DNA of 64,000 nucleotides, taken from assembly GCF_009913235.1 (NCBI RefSeq), contig NZ_CP047897.1, positions 3,409,001 to 3,473,000 on the forward strand, in the 5' to 3' direction. The notes beneath the pieces are model-generated. The model made no database searches and was not told the DNA's origin. It saw nothing but the letters and a program-made list of their open reading frames with translations. Shown here one piece after another: positions 17,196-25,339 of the stretch. The stretch's first letter is position 1; every line of letters starts with the position of its first letter. Source of the DNA: Nibribacter ruber. GTDB lineage: Bacteria > Bacteroidota > Bacteroidia > Cytophagales > Hymenobacteraceae. The position numbers and the translations under genes were made by a program.

Positions 17196-17843
17196 TTAGA
17201 AGCCTACCCCCAGATATACTTGAAAGTTGCCGCTCTTGATGTTGTTGAACGCACTGTAGGCGGCATCACCGGCGTCTTCGGTTTCACCCAGGTCTGCCAG
17301 GCTCAGATAGTACCGCGCACCCAGCCTGAAAATGCTCAAGCGGGCCTCAAGACCGGCGGCGGCGCCAAAGTCAAAGCTGTTGAACTGAGACTTGTCAATC
17401 TCTTTGTTGTTTTCTTCTACGGCCATCAGCACACCGGCCTGCGGACCAACGTGCAAACTTACATTGTCTGTCACGCTCAGTACGCCCATGACCGGTATTT
17501 CTATGTAGTCAAAGCGCATGGAACCGCCTTCCATCTTGCTCTCTTTGCGCGAATACAGAATCTCTGGCTGCACAGAGAAGAACCTGCTCAGGCTGAACTG
17601 GGAATAGAAACCGGCGTGCCAGTTGGTGCCCGTTTTAAGACCTTGAATGCCGTCAGTACCATCGCCGCGCAGGGTGTTGTACATCAGGCCGCCTTTAATT
17701 CCAAAGCCAGAGTTGTCATAGGTGGGAGCGGTCTCGCCGTCACCGTCGCGGTGGTTGATGATGCCTCGGTTGAGCACGCGTTCCTGCGCCTGAGCTGCCC
17801 CCAGGGTAAGAACCGCTATTAGAAGTAGAATAGTCTTTTTCAT
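17196..17843 (-). CDS. Outer-membrane beta-barrel protein (PorT/OMP_b-brl type)
   Basis: The 215-residue protein starts with a clear signal peptide (MKKTILLLIAVLTLGAAQAQ). It then shows alternating aromatic/glycine strands typical of the Bacteroidota outer-membrane beta-barrel family, for example GFGIKGGLMYNTLRG, HAGFYSQFSLSRFFSVQPEI and VSLHVGPQAGVLM, and ends in a terminal Phe. Its ligand or partner is unknown. Confidence 0.85.
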   Translation of the reverse strand: MKKTILLLIAVLTLGAAQAQERVLNRGIINHRDGDGETAPTYDNSGFGIKGGLMYNTLRGDGTDGIQGLKTGTNWHAGFYSQFSLSRFFSVQPEILYSRKESKMEGGSMRFDYIEIPVMGVLSVTDNVSLHVGPQAGVLMAVEENNKEIDKSQFNSFDFGAAAGLEARLSIFRLGARYYLSLADLGETEDAGDAAYSAFNNIKSGNFQVYLGVGF

Positions 17844-17978
17844 AGTATGTTAGGTTTTAGAAGATTTGCCGGTTTGGTGGTTATAGAACTATCAGCAGAA
17901 TCCGGTAGAGTATACTGCCAGCCTGTAAGAATGTTGCAAGCAGACGCTGAGGCCCGGTGGGGTTTGGAAGCCGGGTAG

Positions 17979-17986
17979 TACCTTTG
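17979..17986 (+). promoter_or_regulatory. -7 promoter element TACCTTTG for the deacetylase gene
   Basis: It matches TAnnTTTG exactly, 22 bp upstream of the ATG at 18009. A TTTG at 17963 is too close to be a standard -33 box. Confidence 0.4.
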
Positions 17987-18008
17987 TCTTTTACCGTGAA
18001 AGAAACTC

Positions 18009-18911
18009 ATGCTTAAAATTGCCTGGTCTGAAGAGTACGCGCACCATCTCCCCGAAGGGCACCGGTTTCCCATGCTCAAGTATGAGCTTCTGCCCGAGCA
18101 GCTGCTGTATGAGGGCACGGTCACGCACGCCAACTTCTTTCGGCCCAGTCCGCTGCCCGAGGATCGCATTCTCAGGGTGCATGATCAGGACTATTGGCAG
18201 AAGCTCAAGACGCTGCAACTTTCACCCTCAGAAATCAGGAAGACCGGCTTTCCGCTGTCGCAGGGCCTGGTGGACCGTGAGGTGCGCATTATGGGCGGCA
18301 CGGTAGAGGCGGCAGACTTTGCCCTGGAGTTTGGCGTGGCCATGAACATTGCCGGCGGTACGCACCATTCTTTCACAGACCGCGGCGAAGGTTTCTGCCT
18401 CCTCAATGACAATGCCCTGGGTGCCCGGTATCTTTTGGATGAAGGGAAGGCGCAGAAAGTGTTGATAGTGGATTTGGATGTGCATCAGGGGAACGGCACC
18501 GCCCAGATATTTGCGCAGGAGCCGCGCGTCTTCACCTTCAGCATGCATGGCGGCAAGAACTACCCCTTCCACAAAGAAACCTCAGACCTGGACGTAGAAC
18601 TACCCGATGGCATAGAAGACGCGGCCTATCTGGCGCTGCTGCAACAACACCTGCCCCGGCTCATGGACCACGTGGAACCTGACTTCGTGTTCTTCCAAAG
18701 CGGGGTAGACGTATTGGCCACGGATAAACTGGGTAAACTGGCCCTCACCACCGCCGGCTGCAAAGAGCGCGACAGAATAGTGCTGGAATTGTGCCTTAGG
18801 CACGGCGTGCCCTTGGTGGCCAGCATGGGCGGCGGCTACTCCACCCGCATAGCAGACATAGTAGAAGCCCACGCCAACACCTACCGGCTAGCCCAGCAGA
18901 TATTCTTTTAA
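18009..18911 (+). CDS. Histone-deacetylase-family (AcuC/class II-like) amidohydrolase
   Basis: The 300-residue protein carries the arginase/deacetylase-fold signatures: GGTHHSFTDRGEGFCLLND with tandem active-site His residues, the zinc-site sequence VDLDVHQGNGTAQIF, and the C-terminal metal-ligand and glycine loop segments around FFQSGVDVLATDKLG and ASMGGGYS. Bacterial members deacetylate acetyl-lysine, acetoin-pathway enzymes or polyamines, and the substrate here is open. It is monocistronic. Confidence 0.92.
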   Translation: MLKIAWSEEYAHHLPEGHRFPMLKYELLPEQLLYEGTVTHANFFRPSPLPEDRILRVHDQDYWQKLKTLQLSPSEIRKTGFPLSQGLVDREVRIMGGTVEAADFALEFGVAMNIAGGTHHSFTDRGEGFCLLNDNALGARYLLDEGKAQKVLIVDLDVHQGNGTAQIFAQEPRVFTFSMHGGKNYPFHKETSDLDVELPDGIEDAAYLALLQQHLPRLMDHVEPDFVFFQSGVDVLATDKLGKLALTTAGCKERDRIVLELCLRHGVPLVASMGGGYSTRIADIVEAHANTYRLAQQIFF

Positions 18912-19002
18912 GATGTTAGATGTTAGAAGCTAGTATTTAGACATTGGACTCTAGACTAAATCAAAAGTCTAATATCTAACTACTAATATCTAGCATCTAT
19001 TT
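18912..19002. other. AT-rich spacer with imperfect inverted repeats
   Basis: The spacer is built from short words such as TAGATGTTAG, TAGTATTTAG, TAATATCTAA and TAGCATCTA. They let its two halves fold on each other between convergent genes. It could act as a terminator or be degenerate filler. Similar low-complexity spacer words appear near 38228-38300 and 43056-43123. Confidence 0.4.
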
Positions 19003-19227
19003 TTAGTCCCTTGTCTTGAGTTTGGTGAAGCGGTCTCTGGAGAAGCCTTGGGTGAGCGTGCGTTTGAGGAACAGGTAGATGACCGGCACCAGCAGAAGCA
19101 CAAACAGCAGGTACAACATCACTTTTACTACTTTTAAGAAAAGGCTGATGACCAAGGCAGACAACAGAACAGACGCAATGATCAAAAACCAGAATTGAAT
19201 GGAGGACTTGGAGGAACTTCGGCCCAT
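19003..19227 (-). CDS. Small two-helix membrane protein
   Basis: The 74-residue protein has two hydrophobic helices (about residues 12-33 and 36-54) between basic ends, MGRSSSKSS at the start and KRTLTQGFSRDRFTKLKTRD at the end. It lies 29 bp after the methyltransferase gene and may be the last gene of the polyketide operon. No family was recognised. Confidence 0.6.
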   Translation of the reverse strand: MGRSSSKSSIQFWFLIIASVLLSALVISLFLKVVKVMLYLLFVLLLVPVIYLFLKRTLTQGFSRDRFTKLKTRD

Positions 19228-19255
19228 GGGGTAAAAGGGTTGGTGATAAACTAAG

Positions 19256-19996
19256 TTACTCGTTTTTAGGCTGTTTTCCTAGAAACGGGCCAAAAACCAC
19301 CTGCCATCTGAACGCCCAGCGCCACCGCAACTCAAACTGCGGCACCCCGGCCCGCGGCAGGAGCCTTTGCCAATCTTGCTTTATAAACGCACGCTCCACT
19401 GATAATGGTGCATCATGCTTTACCAAATGTGAGTGTGAGAAAGCCTTGGTGAGTGCTTTGATGGAATAAAAGGCCAGCGGGTGCCGGTGCAAGTCATTGA
19501 TGAGCACGGCAATGCGCACCTGTTGCCGCAGCCCCGAGAAAAGCTGAACCAGTCCATCATCTGTGAAATGGTGCAGGAACAGACTGCAAATGACTATATC
19601 ATATTTCTCCTGGGCAAACTGTTCTGAGAAGACGTCTGCCTGCTCAAACCGAATCTCTGGGTACTGTTGGCTGTGTTGCTGGCCGTAGGCTACCATAAAG
19701 GCGTTGGCATCTATGCCCACCAAGTCCACGGGTAGATTTCTTTTTCTGGCCCACTGCGCCACCATGCGCAGCGTGTCACCGCCGCCGCTGCCCAGATCTG
19801 CTATTTTTAGCGTCTTTCCAGAAAAAGTGCCCAAAAACGGATGCGCCAAGAGTCGGTCCAGGCCGTTGCGGACCACGTCATGCCCCCCCAGATAGGTGTT
19901 GATGATTTCCAGTTCTTTCAGGTTTTGGCGCAGGGCATCAGAGGCCAGGGTAAGATCATCCATGAGCTCTGGCTGGGTGCTGCGCTCACGCCACAT
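19256..19996 (-). CDS. SAM-dependent methyltransferase of the type III PKS operon
   Basis: The 246-residue class I methyltransferase has motif I IADLGSGGGDTLR, an acidic motif II end VDLVGIDAN and the post-motif segment DIVICSLFLHHF. Its start overlaps the polyketide synthase stop by 11 bp, indicating coupling. By analogy with phenolic-lipid operons it probably methylates the polyketide product. Two copies of the palindromic repeat lie in the frame: one encodes PFLGTFSGKTLK just before motif I, the other supplies the last residues VVFGPFLGKQPKNE. Confidence 0.88.
   Translation of the reverse strand: MWRERSTQPELMDDLTLASDALRQNLKELEIINTYLGGHDVVRNGLDRLLAHPFLGTFSGKTLKIADLGSGGGDTLRMVAQWARKRNLPVDLVGIDANAFMVAYGQQHSQQYPEIRFEQADVFSEQFAQEKYDIVICSLFLHHFTDDGLVQLFSGLRQQVRIAVLINDLHRHPLAFYSIKALTKAFSHSHLVKHDAPLSVERAFIKQDWQRLLPRAGVPQFELRWRWAFRWQVVFGPFLGKQPKNE
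19261..19298. repeat. Degenerate palindromic repeat forming a protein C-terminus, copy 8
   Basis: CGTTTTTAGGCTGTTTTCCT with AGAAACGGGCCAAAAAC pairs imperfectly. It encodes the last dozen residues of the methyltransferase. Confidence 0.65.
19801..19838. repeat. Palindromic repeat inside the methyltransferase coding region, copy 9
   Basis: CTATTTTTAGCGTCTTTCC and AGAAAAAGTGCCCAAAAACG match the family with mismatches. It is read in frame as part of the protein, immediately before SAM motif I. Confidence 0.6.
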
Positions 19997-21098
19997 GGTG
20001 CACAGACAAGAGCATGGATTCTAAGGTAAGGCCCGGCCCGAACGCAAAGCTAAGAACCGGTTCCTGGTGCTGGGCGGATTGCGTGTCCTGTAGCAGCGCC
20101 TGCAGCACAAACAGTACCGTCACCGATGACATGTTGCCAAACTGCCGTAAGGTCTGGTAGGCGTAGCGGTTGTCATGGGGCGTCAGGCCCAGGGCCTGTT
20201 CAATCACTTCCAGAATCTTTCGCCCGCCGGGGTGTATGGCAAAGAGCTTTATTTCCTGCAGTTTCAAGTTGAGTTTTTGGAGCAGGGACTGGGTAAGCTG
20301 GCCAATGCCTTCTTTGATGAGCGCCGGCACATAAGAAGACAACGTCATCTCAAACCCGAAGTCATGGATGTGCCAGGCCATTTCGCGCTGGCCCGAGGGC
20401 GCCAAATCACAATGAAAGGCTTCCAGCCGAAGCGCCGTGTTTGTCAAAGGCTCAGCGCTTACCAGCACGGCTGCAGAACCATCGGCAAAAATGGCATTGG
20501 ACACCAGGTGATCAGTTTCTTTGTGCTTTTGAAAGTGAAGGGTGCAGAGTTCGGTACAGACAATCAACACGCGGGCGGCCGGGTCTGCCGTGCAGAAGGC
20601 GTCTGCCGCTTTAATGGCGTTGAAGGCGGCGTAGCACCCCATAAAATACACGCACGTGCGCTGTACGGTGGCCGGTAATCCAAGCGCTTGCACCAACTCA
20701 ATGTCCAGGCCGGGGGCGTACATGCCCGTGCAGCTTACCGTGATGAGGTGAGTGACCTGCGCTGCCGTGAAATTGGGTACTTGGTTAAAACAGTCCTCAG
20801 AGGCCTGTACAGACAAAGGCACCGCGTGCTCCTGAAACTGTTGCATGCGCCTGCCCACCGCCGGAAAAGGCTCCAGGCCTGGCGTGTTGGGATAGAAGGT
20901 GAATTCTCCGTTTTGCTTGCCGTAATCTTCCAGCACCGTGTGCCGCGTGTTAATGCCCGAGAGGCGGTAGAGGGCTTTGAGCTTGCGGGTCTCTTGCTCA
21001 TCCAGCTGAAGAGCACTGGCCATAAAGTCAGCTATTTGTTGCTGAGGAAGGGCGTGAAACGGATTGGCCGTCCCGATGGCGCAGAGGTAACTCTTCAT
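19986..21098 (-). CDS. Type III polyketide synthase (chalcone/alkylresorcinol synthase family)
   Basis: The 370-residue protein has the full catalytic triad of type III PKS: nucleophilic Cys in CVYFMGCYAAFNAIK, His in FAIHPGGRKILE and Asn in RQFGNMSSVTVLF. It also has the family segment SCTGMYAPGLD. These enzymes extend acyl-CoA starters with malonyl-CoA and cyclise the chain. Together with the upstream flavoprotein and downstream methyltransferase it forms a unit resembling srsABC-type phenolic-lipid clusters. The starter unit and product cannot be read from sequence. Confidence 0.92.
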   Translation of the reverse strand: MKSYLCAIGTANPFHALPQQQIADFMASALQLDEQETRKLKALYRLSGINTRHTVLEDYGKQNGEFTFYPNTPGLEPFPAVGRRMQQFQEHAVPLSVQASEDCFNQVPNFTAAQVTHLITVSCTGMYAPGLDIELVQALGLPATVQRTCVYFMGCYAAFNAIKAADAFCTADPAARVLIVCTELCTLHFQKHKETDHLVSNAIFADGSAAVLVSAEPLTNTALRLEAFHCDLAPSGQREMAWHIHDFGFEMTLSSYVPALIKEGIGQLTQSLLQKLNLKLQEIKLFAIHPGGRKILEVIEQALGLTPHDNRYAYQTLRQFGNMSSVTVLFVLQALLQDTQSAQHQEPVLSFAFGPGLTLESMLLSVHHVA

Positions 21099-21195
21099 AA
21101 TTTAAGTATAAGCAATTTAAGGAGTATTTGTTTTGAGCAGGCCAGGGAAACTTCTGCATTGCATACGTGCATTGTTGCCGCCGTGGTTGCCTGCC

Positions 21196-22314
21196 TTAAA
21201 AGGGTTGGCCATGGGTATGCCGCATGATGAACCTCACCGCTGCTGGTAACCGCTGTAGGCCGCTCACTGCCAGTTCAGACAAGAACGGCTGCCCAAACAG
21301 GCGCTGTACCAGCCGTCCCGTGCGTAAACGGCTGCCAAAATGCTGCTGCCATTGCCGGGTGTAGTTGCTTTCCATCTGGTGGCGGGTCTGCTGGCCGTTC
21401 AGAAAGGTCATGATCTGCTCGCTCGCCAACTGCGCCGAGTGGATGGCCATGGCCATGCCGTTTCCGCAAAGCGGCGTGATCAAACCAGCCGTGTCACCGG
21501 CCATGAGCAGGTGATTCTCCACGCAGCTTTTAGGGGCGAAGGAGATTTCATTGATGACTTCGGGCTGTGGGTATAAAAACTCACTATTTTGAAAAATGTC
21601 CTTCAGAAACGGGTTTTGCTGTAGTACCTGCTGCTCCATCTGGGCAATGGTGCCATGTTGTCTTAGATTTTGCCGGGTAGTCAGGTAACAGAAACAGAAT
21701 TTGTCATCTTCAATGGCAGAGATGCCGGCGTACCCGTCTTTGAAGTTGTGCAGGGCAATCTCGTCTTTGGGTAGTTGTTTGCGCACGTGGTATTTAACGG
21801 CCAGGTAAGGAGAGCGCCCCGAAAAAAACTGGCGGTTCAGGCGGCGGTCCAGGGTACTGCGTTTGCCATAGGCGCCTACCACCACGGGCGTCTGGAACTC
21901 CTGCCCATCGGCTAGCTGCACCATGAACTGGTTTTGAGTAAACTCTACCTGCGTGACCGTGGCCTGCTGCCAGATGCGCGCGCCCTGGGTCTGGGCTAGT
22001 TGGGCCAAGTGATGGTCCAGAGTGTAACGGCTCAGCCCGAAACCTCCTAAGTCCAAGGGAGCTTTTAATACCTTACCGCTGGGCGAGGTGAGCTTAAACT
22101 GGTGAATGTTAGCCGCCCCTAAGGCTTGTGGCTGTATGCCCAGTTGCTGCAGAAACGGCAGTACCTCATTGGAGATGTATTCGCCGCAAACCTTATGGAA
22201 TGGAAACTGTTTTTTCTCTAGCAGTACAATATTTTTACCCTGGCCTGATAGTTGCAACGCCGTTATTAGACCTGCTAAACCGCCTCCTATGATCACTGCG
22301 TCTGGTTTTTGCAT
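21196..22314 (-). CDS. FAD-dependent oxidoreductase (geranylgeranyl reductase/UbiH-like)
   Basis: The 372-residue flavoprotein begins with a dinucleotide-binding motif (VIIGGGLAGLITALQL) followed by LLEKKQFPFHKVCGEYIS, characteristic of the geranylgeranyl reductase/halogenase-like branch. The FAD-binding segment LLMAGDTAGLITPLCGNGMAMA is near residues 270-290. It is 97 bp upstream of the polyketide synthase in the same direction. A role as hydroxylase or dehydrogenase tailoring the polyketide to a quinone is inferred. Confidence 0.87.
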   Translation of the reverse strand: MQKPDAVIIGGGLAGLITALQLSGQGKNIVLLEKKQFPFHKVCGEYISNEVLPFLQQLGIQPQALGAANIHQFKLTSPSGKVLKAPLDLGGFGLSRYTLDHHLAQLAQTQGARIWQQATVTQVEFTQNQFMVQLADGQEFQTPVVVGAYGKRSTLDRRLNRQFFSGRSPYLAVKYHVRKQLPKDEIALHNFKDGYAGISAIEDDKFCFCYLTTRQNLRQHGTIAQMEQQVLQQNPFLKDIFQNSEFLYPQPEVINEISFAPKSCVENHLLMAGDTAGLITPLCGNGMAMAIHSAQLASEQIMTFLNGQQTRHQMESNYTRQWQQHFGSRLRTGRLVQRLFGQPFLSELAVSGLQRLPAAVRFIMRHTHGQPF

Positions 22315-22476
22315 GGCTGCCGCTGCTTTTATTGATTAAATACAATGAAAAATTCTGTCTACCGGCTAAAAAGGCCAAGTGCTTGCGTAAAATACAAAAC
22401 TAATTTTAGGGCTTCTGCGTTAAAACTAGAGGAAATACGTGATATATTTTTAAGTGCTCAAGACAAAAAGATTCGC

Positions 22477-22848
22477 ATGAAACACCTTATACTTCTAGTA
22501 ATAGTTTGCCTTTCCTTTTACCAGCTTCCGGCGCAAGTCAGAAAAAACACTCCGCTCCCCGCTGACGTCAAAGTAGAGGCAAAAGCAGAGGCAGAAGCCC
22601 GCTCTGTCAACGTGTTTCCTAACCCTACCAATGGAGTAATCAATATCTCCCTGGAAGGTTTTGAAGGAAAGAAAACTGAATTGCGTATTTTAAATGTGAT
22701 TGGCAATATTGTGTACCGCGAGGTGGTTCCAGATCCGTCCAGTCATTTTGTAAAGTCCGTTGATTTAGACAAGCTTGCCAAAGGACTTTACTACGTGAAA
22801 TTAGACGCCGAGGAATACAGTGAAGTACGAAAGGTTATTTTACGATAA
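22477..22848 (+). CDS. Short secreted protein consisting mainly of a T9SS type A sorting domain
   Basis: From the ATG at 22477 the protein has a signal peptide (MKHLILLVIVCLSFYQLPAQ), about 30 residues of charged linker (ADVKVEAKAEAEARS) and then a complete Por-type C-terminal sorting domain (VNVFPNPTNGVINISL through KGLYYVKLDAEEYSEVRKVILR). There is almost no cargo. A longer frame from 22345 has no signal at its start. It may itself be a surface or matrix protein; the function is unknown. Confidence 0.82.
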   Translation: MKHLILLVIVCLSFYQLPAQVRKNTPLPADVKVEAKAEAEARSVNVFPNPTNGVINISLEGFEGKKTELRILNVIGNIVYREVVPDPSSHFVKSVDLDKLAKGLYYVKLDAEEYSEVRKVILR

Positions 22849-22868
22849 ACTGACCCTATAATAATAAG

Positions 22869-22902
22869 AAAGGCAAAGCGCTAAAACGCTTTGCCTTTTT
22901 TT
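22869..22902 (+). terminator. Rho-independent terminator
   Basis: AAAGGCAAAGCG/CGCTTTGCCTTT stem with a 6-nt loop, followed by a T-run. Confidence 0.9.
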
Positions 22903-23212
22903 ATGCCTTTTTCGCCCTGTGTCAACCCTGAAAATATAATGTCTTCGGCTGGTTTTGTGTAGTAGATGTTCCTTTGCAACAAGCACAGGAATGAAGCATT
23001 CTGGCTTTATTTCTTTTGGAAAGAAAGCCTTGAAATACTATCCTAATTGCGTGATCTGTAATAGAATAGCGCTTGAGTATTTTCTATAGTTAGCAATACT
23101 ATAAGGCAGCAGCCACCTGAAGGGAAACAGAAAAAGGAAAATCTTCTATAAGCCATGACTACTGAAAGCAGCGCTGCCAATGAGGTTCAGAAAGGGCGGG
23201 GAGGAAAGAAAG
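22903..23212. other. Gene-less region before the tRNA gene
   Basis: I see no convincing frame, RNA or repeat here. It separates the sorting-domain gene from the minus-strand tRNA gene. Confidence 0.5.
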
Positions 23213-23284
23213 TGGCCGCGCCGGGAATCGAACCCAGATCAAACGTTTAGGAAACGTCTATTCTATCCGTTGAACTACACAGCC
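23213..23284 (-). tRNA. tRNA-Arg (anticodon CCU)
   Basis: Read on the minus strand, all cloverleaf parts are present in 72 nt: acceptor GGCTGTG with CGCGGCC, D arm GTTC/GAAT, anticodon arm GACGT-TTCCTAA-ACGTT, a 4-nt variable loop and T arm CTGGG-TTCGATT-CCCGG. The anticodon loop puts CCT at positions 34-36, reading AGG codons. CCA is not encoded. A -7 box TACTTTTG lies at 23310-23303 on the same strand. Confidence 0.95.
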
Positions 23285-23302
23285 AAGCGCCTGGGCGCAA
23301 AA

Positions 23303-23310
23303 CAAAAGTA
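23303..23310 (-). promoter_or_regulatory. -7 promoter element TACTTTTG for tRNA-Arg
   Basis: It matches TAnnTTTG and is placed so that transcription would begin about 10-15 nt before the mature tRNA 5' end. Confidence 0.45.
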
Positions 23311-23551
23311 GTAAAAATACCGCTACCCGCACCAGTTTTTACAGCAACGCCAATGAAAGAATACCCACCACTGCTTTGTATGAATCAGCAATTATAGAAA
23401 CTCAATCAATGTGTATGATGCTAGAAAATGCTTTTATTAAGATGAACAGAGGTAAATCATAAATGCCTTATTTGTAATTGGAATGAGCGCGTTATTTTTA
23501 ATTAATTAAAATCTAATTGCCTTTTTAATTCTAATAAACGTTAGATAATTA
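23311..23551. other. AT-rich gene-less region
   Basis: The stretch is strongly AT-rich, with TTAATTAATTAAAATC near 23500 and several TAATT words. No frame or RNA was recognised. It lies upstream of the small AT-hook-like gene. Confidence 0.5.
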
Positions 23552-23581
23552 TTTGATTAATGGGAGTTATTTCTAATTTTG
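23552..23581 (+). promoter_or_regulatory. Bacteroidota promoter for the AT-hook-like gene
   Basis: The -33 TTTG (23552-23555) and -7 TAATTTTG (23574-23581) are separated by 18 bp, the expected spacing. The start codon is 40 bp downstream. Confidence 0.6.
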
Positions 23582-23621
23582 TCTCACCTATTAATTTCTA
23601 CTCAAGAAAAAAAGCATCACT

Positions 23622-23822
23622 ATGAGAGAGCAACTAAAAAGCAAGCTTGACAAAATGCAAATGGAAGTTATCCGCGACTGCCAAAACGTGGAAGACGTTC
23701 AATTAATGCTAGGCATTTTCAGCCAGATGAACGAGGCGTTGAATCAGATTCCTGATACAATGAACAGACCTAAAGGCGCTAAAAGAGGCCGCAAGCCAAA
23801 AAACGCTGAGAACAACGCGTAA
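23622..23822 (+). CDS. Small basic protein with AT-hook-like tail
   Basis: The 66-residue protein has a helical, acidic N-terminal part (MREQLKSKLDKMQMEVIRDC, then QNVEDVQLMLGIFSQM) and a basic C-terminal tail with KRGRKPKN, which contains an RGRKP AT-hook-like core. AT hooks bind the minor groove of AT-rich DNA, and the upstream region is AT-rich. DNA binding, perhaps nucleoid-related or regulatory, is inferred. It has a full promoter and its own terminator, which supports a real gene. Confidence 0.75.
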   Translation: MREQLKSKLDKMQMEVIRDCQNVEDVQLMLGIFSQMNEALNQIPDTMNRPKGAKRGRKPKNAENNA

Positions 23823-23846
23823 GCAGTCTTTCTCTTATTACATTGG

Positions 23847-23887
23847 AGTCAAGGTTAGCCTGTTGAAGGGCGGCCTTGACTTTTTTT
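23847..23887 (+). terminator. Rho-independent terminator of the AT-hook-like gene
   Basis: AGTCAAGG/CCTTGACT stem with a 19-nt loop runs into a T7 tract. Confidence 0.8.
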
Positions 23888-24098
23888 ATGCCCCGTTTTT
23901 GGGCTTTCTACATCTCTAAAGGCGGGTAGGAGCAACAGCGGTATAAAATAAAGCTGAATTCCTGAAAAAATCTTTGAAACAGCCAGAAAGCAGGCAAAGG
24001 AAAAGGCGGTATCTCCGTATAAGCGTCAAAGCCACCTGACCAACTTAGGCTGAGGCGCCGTAAGGCCGGCCCTTTAAGAATAGTACAAGAACCCCCGC

Positions 24099-25244
24099 AT
24101 GGAATTCCCTGAAATGAACAGTGCTTTTTTACCAGATGAGGCTGATGACACCCAGCCCGCCTTGCTGTTTATTCCAGATATAAGTGGCTTTACGCGGTTC
24201 ATGCATGAGAATAAAATCAAGTACAGCCGTAACCTCATTGCAGACCTTTTAGAGACCATTATAGAAGCCAATATTCTTAATCTGGAGGTGTGTGAAATTC
24301 AAGGCGATGCCATTCTTTTCTACAAGCTGGGCGCGCCGCCTACCATTGATGAGATGGTAAACCAATGCAAACAGATTTTCCTGGATTTCCAGAATTACCT
24401 CAAAATCATGGAGCGCGACGGCTCTCTGCTGGGCACTCACCTCTCTGAAAACAAACTCACGCTCAAGATTGTAGCCCACTACGGCCGCATCAGTGTCACG
24501 CAGATCAGGAACTACACCAAACTCATGGGCATGGACGTAATTCTGGCGCACCGGCTCTTGAAAAACAACATTGAAGGCTCAGAATACGTGCTCTTGAGCG
24601 AGGGCTACCTGAACACTCAGAATCCTGAGGCCGTGGAGAAGAGCTTTGAATGGACCCAGCTCAAGGAAGGCTCCACAGAATATGAGCACATGGGGCGGGT
24701 GCGCTATAAGTATGCCTTCTTGACGCCCCTGCGCCTGCTGGTCACAGACCCAGAGGCAGAACACAACCGGCACCAGTACCCCAACACGTTCTCTCTGGAG
24801 GCCAAGGTGCACGCCCCGGTAGAACTGGTGGGCCGCGTCATTAGAAACTACCGGTTAAAGCCCGCCTGGATGCAGGGCATGAAAACGGCCCAGTATGACA
24901 TTACCAAAAGCGACCGATCCGGCACGTATTGCAAATGCGAGATGGAAAAGGGCGGCGTCATAGAGATACAGACGCTGCAGTTCAAGATGAGTGATGACCA
25001 CGTGGAGTACATTGAGAAGATCACCAACTTTAAGATGTTTCCCAACGCCCTGCTGTTTCTAAAAGCGTATGCCACTGGTCCGCATACCACCTTGCTTACC
25101 CTGGAGTTCCATTACAGCCGCGTGTCTGTGGGCGACTACTTCTATGACTTCTTCGGGCGCAAGCAGATGCGGGACTTCATGGGCAAGTCTTTAAAGCGCC
25201 TGAAAGAACTCTGTGAGCAGATGCAAACCAGCAAAATCTCCTAA
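24099..25244 (+). CDS. DUF2652 protein: class III nucleotidyl-cyclase fold plus SRPBCC-like domain
   Basis: The 381-residue protein begins with a domain resembling class III nucleotidyl cyclases. The first metal-site Asp is in FIPDISGFTRF (about residues 26-36), the second in EIQGDAILFY, and an HYGR...GMDVILAHRLL segment matches the cyclase VNxAxRL helix. That helix keeps the Arg but has Ile where active cyclases have Asn. Residues about 225-375 look like an SRPBCC/polyketide-cyclase fold. Whether it makes a cyclic nucleotide is unclear. It faces an HD-PycTM gene. Confidence 0.78.
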   Translation: MEFPEMNSAFLPDEADDTQPALLFIPDISGFTRFMHENKIKYSRNLIADLLETIIEANILNLEVCEIQGDAILFYKLGAPPTIDEMVNQCKQIFLDFQNYLKIMERDGSLLGTHLSENKLTLKIVAHYGRISVTQIRNYTKLMGMDVILAHRLLKNNIEGSEYVLLSEGYLNTQNPEAVEKSFEWTQLKEGSTEYEHMGRVRYKYAFLTPLRLLVTDPEAEHNRHQYPNTFSLEAKVHAPVELVGRVIRNYRLKPAWMQGMKTAQYDITKSDRSGTYCKCEMEKGGVIEIQTLQFKMSDDHVEYIEKITNFKMFPNALLFLKAYATGPHTTLLTLEFHYSRVSVGDYFYDFFGRKQMRDFMGKSLKRLKELCEQMQTSKIS

Positions 25245-25246
25245 GC

Positions 25247-25284
25247 CGTTTTTGGGTTATTTTCCAGAAAAGAGGCTAAAAACA
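25247..25284. repeat. 38-bp palindromic repeat, copy 10
   Basis: It begins 2 bp after the stop codon of the DUF2652 gene. Confidence 0.85.
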
Positions 25285-25325
25285 GAAGCGGCCGTAAGAC
25301 TTAACTTACGGCCGCTTCTGTTTTT
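25282..25325. terminator. Bidirectional terminator between convergent genes
   Basis: A 17-bp stem, ACAGAAGCGGCCGTAAG with its complement, and a 6-nt loop; A- and T-runs on the two sides serve both genes. Confidence 0.9.
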
Positions 25326-25339
25326 GTTAAAAGAGGTTC

